From Gammaproteobacteria bacterium (GTDB lineage: Bacteria > Pseudomonadota > Gammaproteobacteria > SZUA-140), in NCBI GenBank assembly GCA_026982145.1, contig JALSHQ010000039.1:1-5911 (forward strand): a DNA stretch of 5,911 bases, read 5' to 3'. Positions 5,516-5,911 of this stretch are shown here, in pieces (position 1 is the first letter of the stretch; every line of letters starts with the position of its first letter). The position numbers and the translations under genes are program-made. Under the pieces are notes generated by a model that did not search any database, was not told the DNA's origin, and worked only from the letters and a program-made list of their open reading frames with translations.

Positions 5516-5911
5516 TTTTTAGCTCATCGGTCAGGTGCGGTTGAATGCCCTGAAGGATTGCTTTGAATATCTTAGAGTTACCTACCACAATGTTTCCAGT
5601 TTCAAGGTAACTGTGGCCACCAGCAAAATCGCCCACTAACCCGCCGGACTCTTGTACTAGCAGTACCCCTGCCGCCATGTCCCAAGGTTTTAGTGCCATC
5701 TCCCAAAAACCATCGAGCCGACCGCTGGCAACATGAGCGAGGTCGAGCGCAGCAGAACCAGCGCGGCGGATGCCTGCTGTTTGCAAATGCATGGTCTTAA
5801 AGGTGGCCAGGTAGGCGTCGAGGTATTGAGGGTGGCGAAATGGAAAGCCAGTGCCGAGCAGAGAACCTTCAAGCACTTTGGCTTTGCTGACGCGGATCCG
5901 CTTGTCGTTAA
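5511..5911 (-). CDS. suhB: SuhB, inositol-1-monophosphatase family, C-terminal half (runs off right edge)
   Basis: The last 132 residues of an inositol-monophosphatase-family protein (E. coli SuhB is 267), entering from the right edge in an open frame; the 5' half is outside. The order of motifs matches E. coli SuhB as I recall it: LLGTGFPFR, the RRAGSAALDLAHVASGRLDGFWE stretch (given here by its ends RRAGSAALDL and GRLDGFWE), then KPWDMAAG, which carries the last metal-ligand aspartate of the family's WDxAAG motif, GGLVGDFAGGHSY, and TGNIVVGN. In vitro the family hydrolyses inositol-1-phosphate with Mg2+. In E. coli SuhB also acts in Nus-factor antitermination of rRNA operons, probably its main cellular role. 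GTG at 5876 is internal, not a start: the SuhB-like sequence continues upstream (NDKRIRVSKAK). Stops are tandem TAA TAG. Confidence 0.95.
   Translation of the reverse strand, partial: NDKRIRVSKAKVLEGSLLGTGFPFRHPQYLDAYLATFKTMHLQTAGIRRAGSAALDLAHVASGRLDGFWEMALKPWDMAAGVLLVQESGGLVGDFAGGHSYLETGNIVVGNSKIFKAILQGIQPHLTDELKK

Noticed and set aside
5511..5876. GTG at 5876 as the start of a short phosphatase-like gene
   Set aside because: The open frame and SuhB-like sequence continue upstream to the window edge, so this is an internal valine codon of suhB.
1..5911. Mobile element, CRISPR array, toxin-antitoxin or phage-defence system
   Set aside because: No spaced repeat array, no transposase-like frame, no terminal inverted repeats; the only unplaced ORF is single and lacks a partner.

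Overview
The window is chromosomal DNA from a gammaproteobacterium. The evidence is a MutS, a seven-iron ferredoxin and a tandem-domain rhodanese that closely resemble recalled Azotobacter/Pseudomonas-type proteins, plus an E. coli-like SuhB C-terminus. The genus cannot be named from this piece. Every gene I can support lies on the minus strand, so the region reads from the right edge to the left edge. The many plus-strand ORFs are antisense shadows.

Layout in reading order: (1) the C-terminal half of suhB, an inositol-monophosphatase-family protein and rRNA antitermination factor, entering from the right edge; (2) a small unrecognised 77-aa ORF with a strong Shine-Dalgarno sequence, preceded by a long inverted repeat that could fold over that Shine-Dalgarno; (3) rhdA, a two-domain thiosulfate:cyanide sulfurtransferase; (4) a perfect 11-bp hairpin; (5) mutS, a complete mismatch-recognition ATPase, apparently starting at TTG; (6) fdxA, a [3Fe-4S][4Fe-4S] ferredoxin, with a recognisable sigma70 promoter and ribosome binding site; (7) a 9-bp GC-rich hairpin; (8) the N-terminal part of a large AddB-like protein (inactivated helicase / PD-(D/E)XK nuclease family) that runs off the left edge. 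No gene-free stretch exceeds about 140 bases.

Functionally the centre is a DNA-maintenance neighbourhood: mismatch repair (mutS) and probable double-strand-break processing (AddB-like), with a low-potential electron carrier between them. The sulfurtransferase and suhB are housekeeping neighbours. I see no mobile element, CRISPR array, tRNA or rRNA. I found no convincing new system. The items most worth a second look are the small ORF with its SD-masking leader, the missing conventional start of the AddB-like gene (one missing G would explain it), and the hairpin next to the SD-less TTG start of mutS.
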